Shown here in pieces: positions 34,440 to 45,372 of a stretch of DNA of 64,000 bases (its first letter is position 1; every line of letters starts with the position of its first letter). Under the pieces are notes generated by a model, which was not told where the DNA came from, did not search any database, and saw nothing but the letters and a program-made list of their open reading frames with translations. The DNA is taken from assembly GCA_018873225.1 (NCBI GenBank), contig JAEILZ010000003.1, positions 124,001-188,000 on the forward strand, given 5' to 3'. Made by a program: the position numbers and the translations under genes. The stretch comes from [Phialemoniopsis] sp. UDSM-2020 (taxonomy: Eukaryota; Ascomycota; Sordariomycetes; Thyridiales; Thyridiaceae).

Positions 34440-37267
34440 TCAGATGAACCCAGTCCCAAAATGATCAGCAATGCCCGTAGGACTCTGTAGCCCGTGATTC
34501 GGCCTGCGCACAGGCGACGACGGGCCCAGGCCAAAGTCGAACCCCTTGTCGAAGAACTGCTCCCGCTCGGCCGCCACCGTCCGCGACGGCGACCCTTGCT
34601 TTCCAGCCGTCGTGGGCCGCTGGTCGAGGTCGGTGCTCCCGTTGATGGTCGGCCTGCGCAGCGGCGGCGTCCAGGGCCCCGGGCCGACGGCCGTCGTGTA
34701 GCTCTCGGCCGAGAACTCGAGCGGCGGGGGCTTGGCGCGCATGGGCCGGGCCGGACTGCGCGGCGGGGGCGAGAGCGGCTGGTGGGTGAACGAGGCCGGG
34801 GATTGGAGAGGCGGGGACAATGGCGGTGGCGACGTCGGCGACAGCGGTGGCGGTGAGGCGTTTGCGCCAGTCTGCTGGTTGTACTGCGGTGCGGTCGGGG
34901 ACGGCAGCGGCCAGTCAGCCGATGTGGGTGTCGGAGGGACGAGAGATCGCGGCGTTGCCTTCAGCGGCGGGGGGCGCGGGCGAGCAAAGTTGGGTGGTCT
35001 GGAGACTTCGCGCTCACGCTCTGGTTCTGGTGCTCGGAGAGGCGGTGATAGCTTCGGCGGGTCAATCAGGGGTACGGCAACGCGCGGTGGAGGCGCCTCC
35101 TCTGGCTTCGGACGGGGCGGCCTCTTCGCCGGTCCTGCTGGTGGTACTCGTCGCTCAGACTGCGGAACGCCATACTCATCTGGTCTAGGACGCGGTGGAC
35201 GGCCTCTTGTAGGTGGTCGGTTGGCAGGACCTTGCAAGTGAGAGTTGGCGAGCGGGCTGCTGATCGTAGTCTGGCCGACAGGGGACATGGTCCGCCAGTC
35301 CGGGTCCAAGGGGCTCTCTGCTCGTGGCGGGTGGTTCAATGGGCTTCCGGACCTGGGTGCCTGTAAGCCGCTAGGGCTGTGCGGTCTAGGCGGCGGGGCT
35401 TGTGCTTCTGCTGGGGTCGGCGCAGGCGGCTGCATCTGGATAGGATGTTTGATCACTGGGCTCTCTGGCCTAGGTCCTCTTCCCATCGGGCTCTGACTAC
35501 GCATTGCATGTCCGGCAGGGCTAAACGGCCGAGGTGGTTGAGCGTTGGGTGGAGGCTGCGGCCACTGCCCGTGGGGCGCGTGTCGTCCTGCCGGGCTCTC
35601 GGGTCTGCGCTGCCGTCCCATGGGGCTCTGATTGCGAGGACCGTGGCCTGCGGGACTGTGTGGTTGCGGTGGTCGGCCCATAGGTCCACGCATACCATTC
35701 GGGCTGTCGGGTCGGGGGCCTCTCATACCCGCAGGGCTATGAGGCCTAGGGGGAGGCCCGCGGGGTGGAGGTCCGCGTGGAGGCCCTCGCATTCCGGCCG
35801 GGCTGTGGGGTCGCGGGCCGTGATAACCAGCCGGACTGTGGGGTCGAGGTCCCCGCATGCCAGCCGGGCTTTGCGGACGTGGATGCCTGCCCATAGGGCT
35901 TTGGTGTCGGGGTCCACCCATAGGGCCGCGCATTCCAGCGGGACTCTGTGGCCGCGGAGGTCGTCCCATAGGACTCTGGGGTCGAGGCCCTTCACCGTGG
36001 GGAATCGGCGGCCGTATGCCCGCCGGACTCTGAGAACGAGGGCCGCGCTCAGTGAAAGGAAGTGACGGCCGTCTTTCGCTCTGTGGAAACTGTTGCTCCG
36101 CTTGCTGTTGAGCCTCTTGAGCTGCGCGGGCAGCTCCTTCGTGTGCCTTTTGCTGGTTGACCAGTGTCCTCTCGAGCTCCTCGATCTTCATCGACAAGCT
36201 CTGGCGCCGCCCTGGGTTGACAGTAAGCGTGTCCCGCTTAGCCGCAACGTTCTGGATAATCGGCCTGCCCTCCCAGCTCGGTCGCTCCTCGTCGTCCTCC
36301 GGCTGCGACATCGGTGGGCTCGGGAGTGCCGTAGGACCCTTCATCCCATTAGACAACGGCCTGCTGTCTGCGCCGCCCGCCTTGGCAGGTTGAGGACTGC
36401 GAGACCGGTCATTGGGGGCTGTAGAGTTGGCGAACACAGCGCGGTCACCGGTGTACGACTCGGGCGGGGAAGGATATGAGCTGGAGCTGGCGAGCGGTGA
36501 GCGTGAGCCCTTGGTTCGGATATCTGGGGTGCTGAGAGATCGCTGCGCCAGGGCCTTTGCCGCCCTGGCATCGTTGTCGATCTGATTCGAGATGGCGTCT
36601 GCAATGTTTTCGGGCTTGTCGCCCAGTAGAGACGACCCGTCGCTGTCCACATTGAGCTGGAGTTCATACTGGCCCAGCGGTGACTTGGGCCCCGTGGGCG
36701 TGGACCGGTTGAAGTGGACGTCGAGCGGGTTGACCCAGGGCTTCGCACGTTGGCCGTGAGAGGTGCTCGGGCGAGCAGACGAGCCTGGGCTGGGCCCCAA
36801 AGTGGTAGGAAGGCCAAGGCTTGTGGAGGAGCCATTGCCAAAGTTAGTGCGCAGGTTGGCCTCTGAGCTGGATTGCTTGAGGCTGGTGAAACTAGGAACA
36901 CGGTTGATATGGTTCATATTTGAAAGATCAAACATGCTAGAGGCGGCTAGGTTGTGGGTGTCATGGACATATGGCGTAGCCTTGAAGGTACTGGTCCTGT
37001 TTGAATAGGCGGTACCCGGCCGCGAGAAGGAGCGAATGCTGCCATTGACGACGCCCTTCTTGTTGACATTGGTGCCGAAGAACTGCCCCTCACCGAGAAG
37101 ATTCTGATCGATCTTGCGCGATTGTTGCGGAGCTTGAGGCTCTGCGGCCTTGTCCGACTTTCTGGAGGGGGACGTTGAGCATGAGAGATCATGGCCATAA
37201 GATAGATTCATGTGTCTACTTACTTCTTCTTGTCGCCTCCAAGCTTGAGGCCAAAGAAGGAAACCAT
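34440..37267 (-). CDS. disordered protein with Arg-Pro-x-Ser-Pro repeats
   Basis: Two exons, 37267..37224 and 37161..34440, giving 921 residues. The short first exon encodes MVSFFGLKLGGDKK; the 62-nt intron (GTAAGT...CCAG) splits a Lys codon. The protein continues KSDKAAEP. Residues 1-370 contain conserved-looking short blocks (for example KPWVNPLDVHFNRSTPTGPK). A coiled segment follows (SLSMKIEELERTLVNQQKAH). Residues about 380-640 hold about eighteen repeats of the type R-P-[Q/H]-S-P-[A/M]-G. The C-terminal 280 residues are proline-rich and include SH3- or WW-ligand-like stretches. Each repeat has a Ser-Pro site for proline-directed kinases. I recognise no named family. A scaffold regulated by phosphorylation is an inference. 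Confidence 0.85.
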
Positions 37268-40232
37268 GGTAGAAATGAGTGACAACAGTCATGCGGGAGG
37301 CTCGACAGACTATCGCGAGAGGATCAAGCAAGGACCCTTGTGATGAAGGTAGGCAGGATCAGTTGAATCCACAGATGTGCCTAGTCAGACATGGAACAAA
37401 AAGACAGCCTGGCGCTCACGGAGCAGATCTCAGGCGTCAAGGAAGGAAAAGAGCAGGCCTGGTCGACCAGGTTGCCTGCGACAAGCAGCAGGATGTGGTG
37501 AGGGAATGGACGCTCCGCAGCGGAGCAAAGGTTATCTGCGGTAGAGCAGCGCGAGATCTCCCAGGTCTGCTGCTAGCAGAGCATTTCTCCAAGGGTGAGT
37601 GACGGCAATGGAGACGAGAGATGAGCAATGCCAGCCAGCCTGACAGGTCAATGAAGAACTGAGGCACAGCAAGAGCAAAAAGCCACAACCCACTCTTGGT
37701 CTAGGAAAAGAGAAGGAATGGAACAAGCAACAGCGGAGCGAATGAGTGAATGATAGGGCTGTGGATTCTTCCCAAGACCACAAGGACCCAGAAAAGGCAA
37801 AAGAGGATTGATTGTGTTTCCTGTAGCAGGCCGATCTTCAGGGGTTTCTGGCCCAAAAAAGCGAATGACGGCGTCCAAAAGTAGGAGTGTGGGGATGGAA
37901 ATGAGTGGGCTCGTGTTTGTGCCTAGGATACGGCTAAGACGGAATGATGGGGTCGCATGCAGGGCACTGAATAGAGAAGCAAAGTCAATGCACTGAGAGA
38001 CATTAAGATTGAGTCCAGCTGCAAAGAGGAAGGAGACTGTTGAACCCCTGACAGAAAGGAATGACAGTAAGGCGGCTCTCGGTTGAAGTACAAGAGGCCA
38101 GAAGACAGTCTCACTTTTGACAATGGGCAAAAAGGTGCCTCCAGCATGGGCAATATTACGAGGCACTAAGAAAAACAGCATCCAGAGCAAGAGCTGAAAA
38201 CAGGATCGCTTGGAAGTGAATTTCCACCCAGCGCCTGACGCTTGTTGAGGGACCGGGGCGCGGTAGCGGCTCGCCATCGTGAGACACTAACGTCCCGGCG
38301 CGAGGGTCTCACTCGAATAGTGTCGCTGATGGTGTACCTACTTGCAGATCCACGGGAGCGGTAGATGCTTTGCCTCGTTGCTTGTGCTTTCGATGAGTCC
38401 ATCTACTAAAAGGCGATGGTCCTGGCTGATGGCGAGGCCTAGACACAGATATACAGCTGTCTATTGCACTGGCCTGAAGGAGTCGCAAGGAAGTGGCTGA
38501 GAGCAAGGAGCAGGACTATTGCTACCAGTGAGCGCCAGCAGCAAAATGCCAAGAACGCCGCCAATCTCCAGATCGAGAAGGGCAAAGCTTGGATGGAGGG
38601 AGGCTGGCTGTCTCTGATGGCCCCAAAATCATAAGTGTCGCCTGGCTCCCGTGTCTTAGGCTGCTACAAGCGATCTTGCGGCTCTGGCAAGGGAGTAACT
38701 AGATGCAGATGGGCATCCAAAAAGAAAACAATTCGGGGCCAGAGGGCCTGGAATCGCTTGACGCTTTTGGGCCGGTGCCGGCCCCTTGGGCGATAGTCCA
38801 GCGCCTCTTTTGCGCCGCAGCGTTTCTGGACTGCCAAAAAGACCACCGTTTTTGGCAATGGAGAGGACATGTGTTGGAAGGCATCGTACCATCGGTACGG
38901 CAGCCGAGAAGAGGAGACATATCCACTTACAAGGACAACAATCATGGTTAATGCATCCTGGACTGGCAAGGTTCAAGACAGTGGGGTATCAAGAAGCATG
39001 TCGTGAGATTGAGCGAGGGGGTGGCATCGAACCAGGTGTGCGGGTGGAATTGGTGGATGGGTGTGCCCGCCCTGAAACATCCCGTGGAGCTTAAATCATC
39101 ACAGTCTCCAAGCGATTAGACCAAAAGGTCATTGCCAAGGGTGGCGATGTGGACAGGAAATAGTAGTGGTGAAGGGAAGCCAAAAAGAAGCCAATCTCAT
39201 TTCAAGACCAAAGTGACCAACAGGGTCCCTGCTTGTTCAGGCTCTTCCTCTTTTTTTTAGTGCAGCAGGAACGCGTCCACGGCGGCTCCCCCACGTGTCC
39301 CACGACGCGCCTTCCCCTGCTCGTGTAATTTCAATTTAGCCAGAGACCACCAAAATTCACAAAATAGGGGCATCCACACCAAGGCTTACACGAATGCATG
39401 CATATCCACCACCAGCGACGCTATTATGGAGTAAGATGTTAGAAAGGTTTTTGATCAATCTCTACACAAATCACTAACAGACTGGATGATGCATTTACAC
39501 TTAGGTAGTAGGATAATCCCGCTTGATCAGTTAACAGTGGAGGTAAACCAAGAAGAAACACCGTCGAAGAATCTGTCATCCAGTTGCGGGCATCGCTTGA
39601 GATATGATATTGGACCACCCATGTCGTCTTCTAGAACACGAGAAGCGTCTTCTCTCCATCGATAGATACGTCATCTGTACCAGGTCCGCCGCGACGAGGG
39701 CTCACAGGTTCGTATCTCCTGCACCATGACATCTTCAGGCCTAGATATGTATATATTATTCGGTGTACATGTTGATTATTGTATGTTTATGGTATCTCTA
39801 AAAAAAAGTGCCAGCTTATATGCAAACCCTCAACGCCCTTTGATGCCCCAGTGCCCTTTGAATGTGCTCATAATTGATCCATCAATTAATGCATTGATAG
39901 ATCTCGCAATCTCTAATCCCCTCCTGCCCTAAGCTCGAGCGATGAGGTCCTGTAGCCGGCCGGAAACCTTCTGAAAGAGCTTTTCTGGGTGGCTCTCTCC
40001 GACGTCGCGGTAGAAATGAGTGAAGAAACGTAGCGCTGGCACTGCCAACAAACCGAGAGGGACGTCCCAAAGGGCCCCCCGCGACGTGCCAGGACAGCCC
40101 GGTATAATCGCTCTCGTTCTTCTTCCTTTGTACTGTGGTCGCTCCCTACACCATAGATGTACCGGTAGCAGAACCGACCGCTTCCGTCCATCTGCTACTG
40201 CTCCAACCGCGAATCGCGCGTAGGACGTGTGT
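37268..40232. other. long intergenic region, no gene recognised
   Basis: About 3 kb between two minus-strand genes. It should contain the promoter and leader of the Ser-Pro-repeat gene and the 3' UTR of the MFS gene. A minus-strand frame of 209 codons (37648-38277) lacks family features and was not accepted. One copy of the dispersed motif lies at 39501-39518. Confidence 0.5.
39501..39518 (-). repeat. dispersed-motif copy in spacer
   Basis: TTAGGTAGTAGGATAATC on the plus strand; one mismatch (A for G) from the consensus TTAGGYAGTGGGATAATC. It lies about 730 bp downstream of the MFS stop codon, in the same orientation as the four copies in and around that gene. Confidence 0.85.
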
Positions 40233-40250
40233 CTAGGCAGTGGGATAATC
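40233..40250 (-). repeat. dispersed-motif copy forming the MFS stop codon
   Basis: CTAGGCAGTGGGATAATC on the plus strand. Read on the minus strand it encodes Asp-Tyr-Pro-Thr-Ala followed by the TAG stop of the MFS gene. It differs from the intron copy at 40591 only in the first base. Confidence 0.95.
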
Positions 40251-41845
40251 CGACTCATCATCGTCCTCGTCCAGCACAACCCTCCGCTCCTCAGGAGCCT
40301 TGAAGATGAACACCATCGCGGTGCCGACGGCGAACATGCCCGCCGCAATGAGAAACGGCAGGCCCATGAGCGCTCCTCCTGCGTTGAGCCCGGCCCGCAG
40401 CGCCGCAAAGAGCATCGGGCTCGAGACCATGAGGCCCCCAAACTCGGAGATACCGAGCAGCACGTTGAGGATGGCGATATGATGCACCTCCACCATGGCG
40501 TTCAGCAGACTGCGCACGAGCGAGTTGAAGCCGCCTCCTAGCGAAAACACAACAAGCGCTATTATCAAACGAAGGGTTAGCAAGAACTGTTTAGGCAGTG
40601 GGATAATCGGACGAATGAAAGTTCCAAAGGCTTACCAACAGAGAGCATCTCGGGCTCCCAGGCAAAGGCAATCATCAACGACCCCAAAATCAGGCAGACG
40701 CCAGAGAACCGCGCGAGCACGACGTCCTTGTGCAGGGGGCTGTAATTGAACTTCTCCAGCATCAGCCAGCTGAGGCCCGGGAGCACGGCGACCAGCAGGA
40801 TCAGGTTGCTGCTGCTGCGGATGGTGAGCAGGAAGGCGGCCTTGCTCCACGTCCAGTGATACCTCTTCGTAGCATACTGCAGCAGTAGTTCCTGCACGTA
40901 CTTGCCCACAACATAAAATACCATCGGGATCATGAGTATCACAACGGCTTTGTTACGCAGGATGAAGGTGCCAACCTCGGACAGGTCGCGCTTGGTCGTC
41001 TCGACGATCTGATGCCACGCGCCTCGCACGGGGCGGTCCATCTCCTCCTCCTGGGCAGCACTTTCATCGTCCTGTTCGTCGCGCTTCTTGCTTAGGTGTA
41101 GAGTTTCAGGTAGCACACAAAGAGTGAGGAAGCTGAGTATGGCAATTAAAATTCCGACGAGTAAGGGCAGCCAAGCGTGGATCAAAAGAAGAGATCCGCC
41201 GATGGGGCCCGAGAGCAGTTCCGCGACGAGAAAGACGGCGCTGATGCGGAAGAAAACCGACGCTCGCTCGGGTTGGGGCGTGACGTCGGCCAGGTAAGTG
41301 TAGATCATGGCCGGGCCGACCGAAGGGAAACCGCCGATGAAGAGCGGAATGGCGCCCAGCCACACCATCCACAGTGGGAAGAAGGCAAAGACGACCTCAT
41401 ACCACATGATATTGAGCAGCAGTCCCGTCCACGCCAGTAAGATCACCGGCTTGCGCCCGACCTTGTCGGCCATGATGCCAAACGGAATCGCGCAGAGGAT
41501 AGCCGGGATGCCTTCAAAGGTGGCCTGCCACCCGCGCAGCATGGCCAGCTCGCCCTGGATGCGCGGGTCCTTGCACCTGGGATCATCGGCCAGCAGCTGT
41601 CCATCGGCAGCCCGCGGCACATAGCGCTGGCAGATGAGGTCCTCCATGACGGCATTCCACGCGGGCGTCATAATGCCGACGCCCAGCTCGGCGAGGAATA
41701 TGGCGGCGAAGCAGAGGATGGTTGCATTCTGCCGATATGCAAACTTGGACTCCTCGGCTACCTCGGTCGTCGTCAACAACGGCGTCTCTTCCCCAACGGT
41801 GCTGCAATCATCGTCGAGATCACGATCAGGGTCGCGGCGGGTCAT
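40233..41845 (-). CDS. MFS transporter
   Basis: Two exons, 41845..40636 and 40558..40233, giving 511 residues. The 77-nt intron has a GTAAGC donor, CTAAC branch and AATAG acceptor; using the nearer ACAG at 40587 would put the last membrane helices out of frame. The ATG at 41845 is the only in-frame ATG. Membrane segments begin at about residue 50 (ATILCFAAIFLAELGVGIM). MFS motif A is visible as GIMADKVGRKPV. A charged loop (KKRDEQDDESAAQEEEMDR) separates the two halves, and the last segments are in exon 2. A small-molecule efflux or uptake role at a membrane is likely; the substrate is unknown. The final codons D-Y-P-T-A-stop are made by a copy of the dispersed motif. Confidence 0.9.
40591..40608 (-). 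repeat. dispersed-motif copy inside the MFS intron
   Basis: TTAGGCAGTGGGATAATC on the plus strand, within the intron 40559-40635. On the coding strand the motif is followed by ACAG, a decoy acceptor that precedes the CTAAC branch site. Confidence 0.95.
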
Positions 41846-41847
41846 CT

Positions 41848-41865
41848 TTAGGTAGTGGGATAATC
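41848..41865 (-). repeat. dispersed-motif copy abutting the MFS start codon
   Basis: TTAGGTAGTGGGATAATC on the plus strand, ending two bases before the ATG (41845) on the coding strand, so the initiation context is CCTAAAGATG. It lies in the 5' leader or core promoter. Confidence 0.95.
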
Positions 41866-41938
41866 CCTTTCTTGCTGGAGGGCGGTTTGTATCGTCGCGT
41901 GTGTTCCCTTGCAAGTAACTAATAGACTGAGTTCATGC

Positions 41939-41956
41939 TTAGGTAGTGGGATAACC
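41939..41956 (-). repeat. dispersed-motif copy upstream of the MFS gene
   Basis: TTAGGTAGTGGGATAACC on the plus strand, 94 bp upstream of the MFS ATG and in the same orientation as the other four copies of this cluster. Confidence 0.95.
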
Positions 41957-42916
41957 GATGGCGGCGCAGAGATACGGAAAGATTGCTTATTGAGGTTCTC
42001 ACCTCCTGAGAGAAAAGAAAGAAAAAAAAACCTTCTCAACTAACAGACTCAGGTAAATCAGGAAAGAGCGAGGGATGACAAGAGAAGAAGGAAAGAAAGG
42101 ACCGTGGAAGATATGTCAGAAAAGTTGGAATTGTTGTCAGCCAAACATCTGGCATTCCATCGATGGATCGACTTGTCGGTCTCGTCATCATGGGTGAGAA
42201 TGATAGCGTGGGTTTTCCTTATCTAGGAAGGTGAGCAGGCGCCTGGAAGGGCTTAGCGGCCGCTGCGTTTCAGACAAGAGTTGCAACATTGTTGCGTGTC
42301 CCTTGATAACACACACACGGCTGAATTCCGACATCCATCGACGAGGATCCCGAATCAGTGGTCGCGATGTCACACAGACACCATCCGACGTGTGCTGATA
42401 ATAGCCTAACATGCAACACGCAGGTGCCACGCCAACGTTGACGCGGCGTCCTCAGGCGCAAACCACATCATCTTTATGTGATAGCAAGGTCACATACGTA
42501 GACTCGCAACGAAAGCAATACAATGTTCTTAATATTCGTCGAGTCATCGCGACCAGGCATCAGTCCATTGGCGATGCATGCTGGGCGAATAATGAGGATC
42601 CCCCCAAGTCCGAGAAGTCGGGATTCAGATTTCGGATCTCTACTCCGCCATAAACGACACACCCTTCATGACGGCCAGCCCAGCACCTGAATAGCCCGCC
42701 CCACCATCACCAGCAAACAAGCATACCAAACCCCACCCCCGCTGTACCTGACAGGGTGCCCAGCTACTCCAGATTTGACGTCAACCATCCCTCCCATGCG
42801 TCGCCTCATATCGTGACCATATCACCCCGGGTACTCAGCTCTCGATAATCGGTCTACCATATCTCTCACCAGTCACGAGAGACGGACAGGAGAGGCGCAA
42901 ACACCAGCCGCCCATC

Positions 42917-43885
42917 ATGTCGTCATCATCAAACTCGAGAATCATCTCTGCGGAGCCGCTGGTATGCCGCAGCAATATCTGCCAATGCCGGGCAGCTCTG
43001 GAAGTGGACATACTGATTGAGACGTGGAACAGCCCGAGAACGAAGCGCGATGGACCAAGCTCACAAAGTAAGCTTTTTTGGAGTCTTCAACCCGCTTGTG
43101 TCGGTTGCGCCAGAAGACTTTTCAATATCGCCAAACGAAATCACTATTAACAAGCTTCTCAGGATCACGTACAAGGATCCCAACGGCCACGCCCGCACAT
43201 GGGAGTCCGCTGAGCGCCGGACTAGGCCCAAGGGCAGCGACATCGACGGCGTGGGCATAATTGCCATCCTGGAGAAGTCAACGGGTACGTATGCAGGCTG
43301 ATCTCTCATTCCGATATTACATGGACAAGTCCGACTCCGACCCGCCAACCCCGACATCCGGCCCCCACGCTTTATCACATACACACTTTGAGTACTGACG
43401 CCATCACAGGTCCCGAGATCATCTTGCAGAAGCAGTACCGCCCGCCCACGGACAAGATCAGCATCGAGGTGCCCGCCGGTCTGGTCGACGCCGGGGAGAC
43501 GGCCGAGGAAGCGGCCATCCGCGAGCTGAGGGAAGAGACGGGCTATGTCGGCAAGGTCACCGAGTCGTCGCCCGTCATGTTCAATGGTCAGCCTTCATAG
43601 CCGAGCCCCTTTAAGTCTAGATCATACTGATAACGTCAACTAGACCCCGGTTTCTGCAACACCAACACGCGCATGGTCCACGTCACCATCGACATGAGCC
43701 TGCCCGAGAACCAGGACCTCAAGCCCCAGCTCGAGGACAACGAGTTCATCGAGGTCTTCCACGTGCCCCTCGCCACCATGTGGGATGAGTGCAAGAGGCT
43801 AGAGGCCGAAGGGTACGCCATTGACGCCCGCGTGGGCACATTCGCCGAGGGTCTGGAGATTGCGAAACGGTTCAAGGTCATGTGA
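42917..43885 (+). CDS. ADP-ribose pyrophosphatase, Nudix family (Ysa1-like)
   Basis: Five exons: 42917..42961, 43033..43067, 43163..43284, 43410..43586, 43644..43885; 206 residues. Small first exons (15 and 12 codons) were placed by frame continuity from MSSSSNSRIISAEPL through PENEARWTKLTK to ITYKDPNGHARTW. The enzyme hydrolyses ADP-ribose to AMP and ribose-5-phosphate. The full Nudix box is present at residues 91-113 (G-x5-E-x7-REL-x-EE-x-G-Y), preceded by QKQYRPPTDKISIEVPAG, which is typical of the ADPRase subfamily. The C-terminal EDNEFIEVFHVPLATMWDEC also fits. It is convergent with a second Nudix gene, with only 69 bp between stop codons. Confidence 0.93.
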
Positions 43886-43954
43886 GAGTGTTAGATGGAA
43901 TTCTTGTATCGTAGAGACCATAGAATATCGAGACACGATACCCCATAAATAGAC

Positions 43955-44998
43955 TCAGAGCTTTCCCTCCCGGCGGAGTGCCCCCCATAATGCGACCGCC
44001 GCCAGACACTTGGCATCTCGTGCTCCCTCGCGCCACAGGTCTTGCATCTTGACCAGCTTCAGCGTGATCTTTTCGCCGTGGTCGCGCAGACCCGTCAGCC
44101 GGCCCGTCCATTCGCCCAGTTGTGCGCGCGGCACGCGCTTCTCGTGGTAGTAGATGGGGATAAACTCGTCGCAGCCGCCGGCGGAGGGATACATCGCTTT
44201 GGCCAAGTCCTCGCCAGACTTTCCTTGTTCTGCTTGCTCACCACCTTCCATAGCCAGGGCGCTCAGATCCCTCAGCTCGCTGGCAGGAATGTCGAGCCCG
44301 AGCTCCTCCTTGATCTCCTTGGCCGCAGCGCCCGCGAACTGTCCTGCGTCATCGACCATGCCTGCCGGCAGTTCGACAAACGCCATGCTGCCGGCGGCGA
44401 CGCGCGGTTGCACGGTGAGCAGAGCGTAGCGCTCGTCTGTATCCGCAGGCGCATCTTCCGGGACTAGGGCGACAAGCATGGCGACGCTAGGTCCTCTCAG
44501 AAAGACGGCTCCTGGGAGGCGCTCGCCCGCCGAATTCGAGACGTCCGAGGTGAGCTTTAGGAAGCCCAGTCGCTTGCCCCCAAAGAGGTCAAATGACTGA
44601 ACTGTGATGGAGCGTAATTTGTAAGGGTCCGGGTGGAATGGATGTGCGGTGTCTTGCGCCTGAAGGGACAGGGAGTGTGAAATGGTCTTGATCCAGGACT
44701 GCAGGTGTGAATGAGTCAGTGAGAATCCAAAGATGGTCGTTTGGAGAAGCCAACAGACATTGAAGGGATGAAATCCCAAGACCTGATCTTCAGAGAGGCC
44801 ATCCGGGAGCGTAACGGGAACTCCGTGGTCTTTGAGCGTAAACGTCGACATCTGAGAACGGAAGATGTGGGATGGTGTGCTTTTGCTGAAAAGGTTGAAA
44901 GCTGAGCGGCTGCTGAGCAGAGATATATTTGACGGGACTGAGAAGCAACTGCCAAAGGCTGCAGCGCGCATATTTATCAGTAGCTTTGACGGCTTCAT
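43955..44998 (-). CDS. Nudix hydrolase, ADP-sugar diphosphatase (NUDT14) type
   Basis: A single exon of 347 residues from the ATG at 44998. The first 50 residues are rich in Ser, Arg and hydrophobics with no acids, compatible with a mitochondrial presequence. A second possible start is Met50 (MSTFTLKDHGVPVTL) at 44851. The Nudix region reads ELPAGMVDDAGQFAG then KEIKEELGL: the first Glu of the standard box is replaced and Arg is Lys. The plant ADP-sugar diphosphatase NUDT14 subgroup has a similarly altered box (GMxDD..GxFxG). The likely reaction is cleavage of nucleoside-diphosphate sugars to a sugar phosphate and a nucleoside monophosphate. The gene converges on the ADP-ribose pyrophosphatase. 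Confidence 0.85.
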   Translation of the reverse strand: MKPSKLLINMRAAAFGSCFSVPSNISLLSSRSAFNLFSKSTPSHIFRSQMSTFTLKDHGVPVTLPDGLSEDQVLGFHPFNVCWLLQTTIFGFSLTHSHLQSWIKTISHSLSLQAQDTAHPFHPDPYKLRSITVQSFDLFGGKRLGFLKLTSDVSNSAGERLPGAVFLRGPSVAMLVALVPEDAPADTDERYALLTVQPRVAAGSMAFVELPAGMVDDAGQFAGAAAKEIKEELGLDIPASELRDLSALAMEGGEQAEQGKSGEDLAKAMYPSAGGCDEFIPIYYHEKRVPRAQLGEWTGRLTGLRDHGEKITLKLVKMQDLWREGARDAKCLAAVALWGALRREGKL

Positions 44999-45372
44999 CC
45001 ATCATAAGGCCGTAGGCAGAATGGAGGTTGTGGCGTAACTCAGGTGAGGCAGTTCCATTCAGCTGAAGTGACAAAATAAAGTGGAGCACTTCACTGACAC
45101 ACAACGACCTTGTTATCCAGGCCAGGTCGAAGAAAACGCCTAACAATTTCACTTTGCCGCAAACATCTGGATGGTTGTTTTATAGTTTCTTTCATTCAAC
45201 TATATTACAAATGGTGGGAAGCATGATCAACGCTTGACTGCAAAGATCCTGGCTCCCGAGGTCCACGCGCAGGACGGAACAAGTATGAAAGTCCCACGAT
45301 CGGGACCGATTCCAATCTATGGGTGCTTCGACTCTCCTTCATTAGACGCGGACCATCATGAACCCGGCACCT
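44999..45372. other. short spacer, no gene seen
   Basis: About 370 bp between two minus-strand genes: promoter of the NUDT14-type gene and 3' UTR of the small-protein gene. Nothing else is recognised. Confidence 0.5.

Larger units (their letters stand above)
41846..42916. other. divergent promoter region between MFS and ADP-ribose pyrophosphatase genes
   Basis: About 1.07 kb with two motif copies near the MFS side (41848 and 41939). The rest shows no gene; several short frames have no recognisable product. Confidence 0.6.

Noticed and set aside
37648..38277. 209-codon minus-strand frame with hydrophobic stretches
   Set aside because: No family motif, no conserved-looking block, and it lies in the probable leader of the Ser-Pro-repeat gene; not excluded but unsupported.
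40559..40587. Acceptor ACAG at 40587 for the MFS intron
   Set aside because: It would put the last membrane helices out of frame; the AATAG acceptor ending at 40559 restores them and lies downstream of the CTAAC branch site.
40233..41956. Telomere-like or GATA-factor site explanation of the motif
   Set aside because: TTAGG is not followed by further telomeric units, and GGGATAA does not match the usual HGATAR consensus for nitrogen GATA factors.
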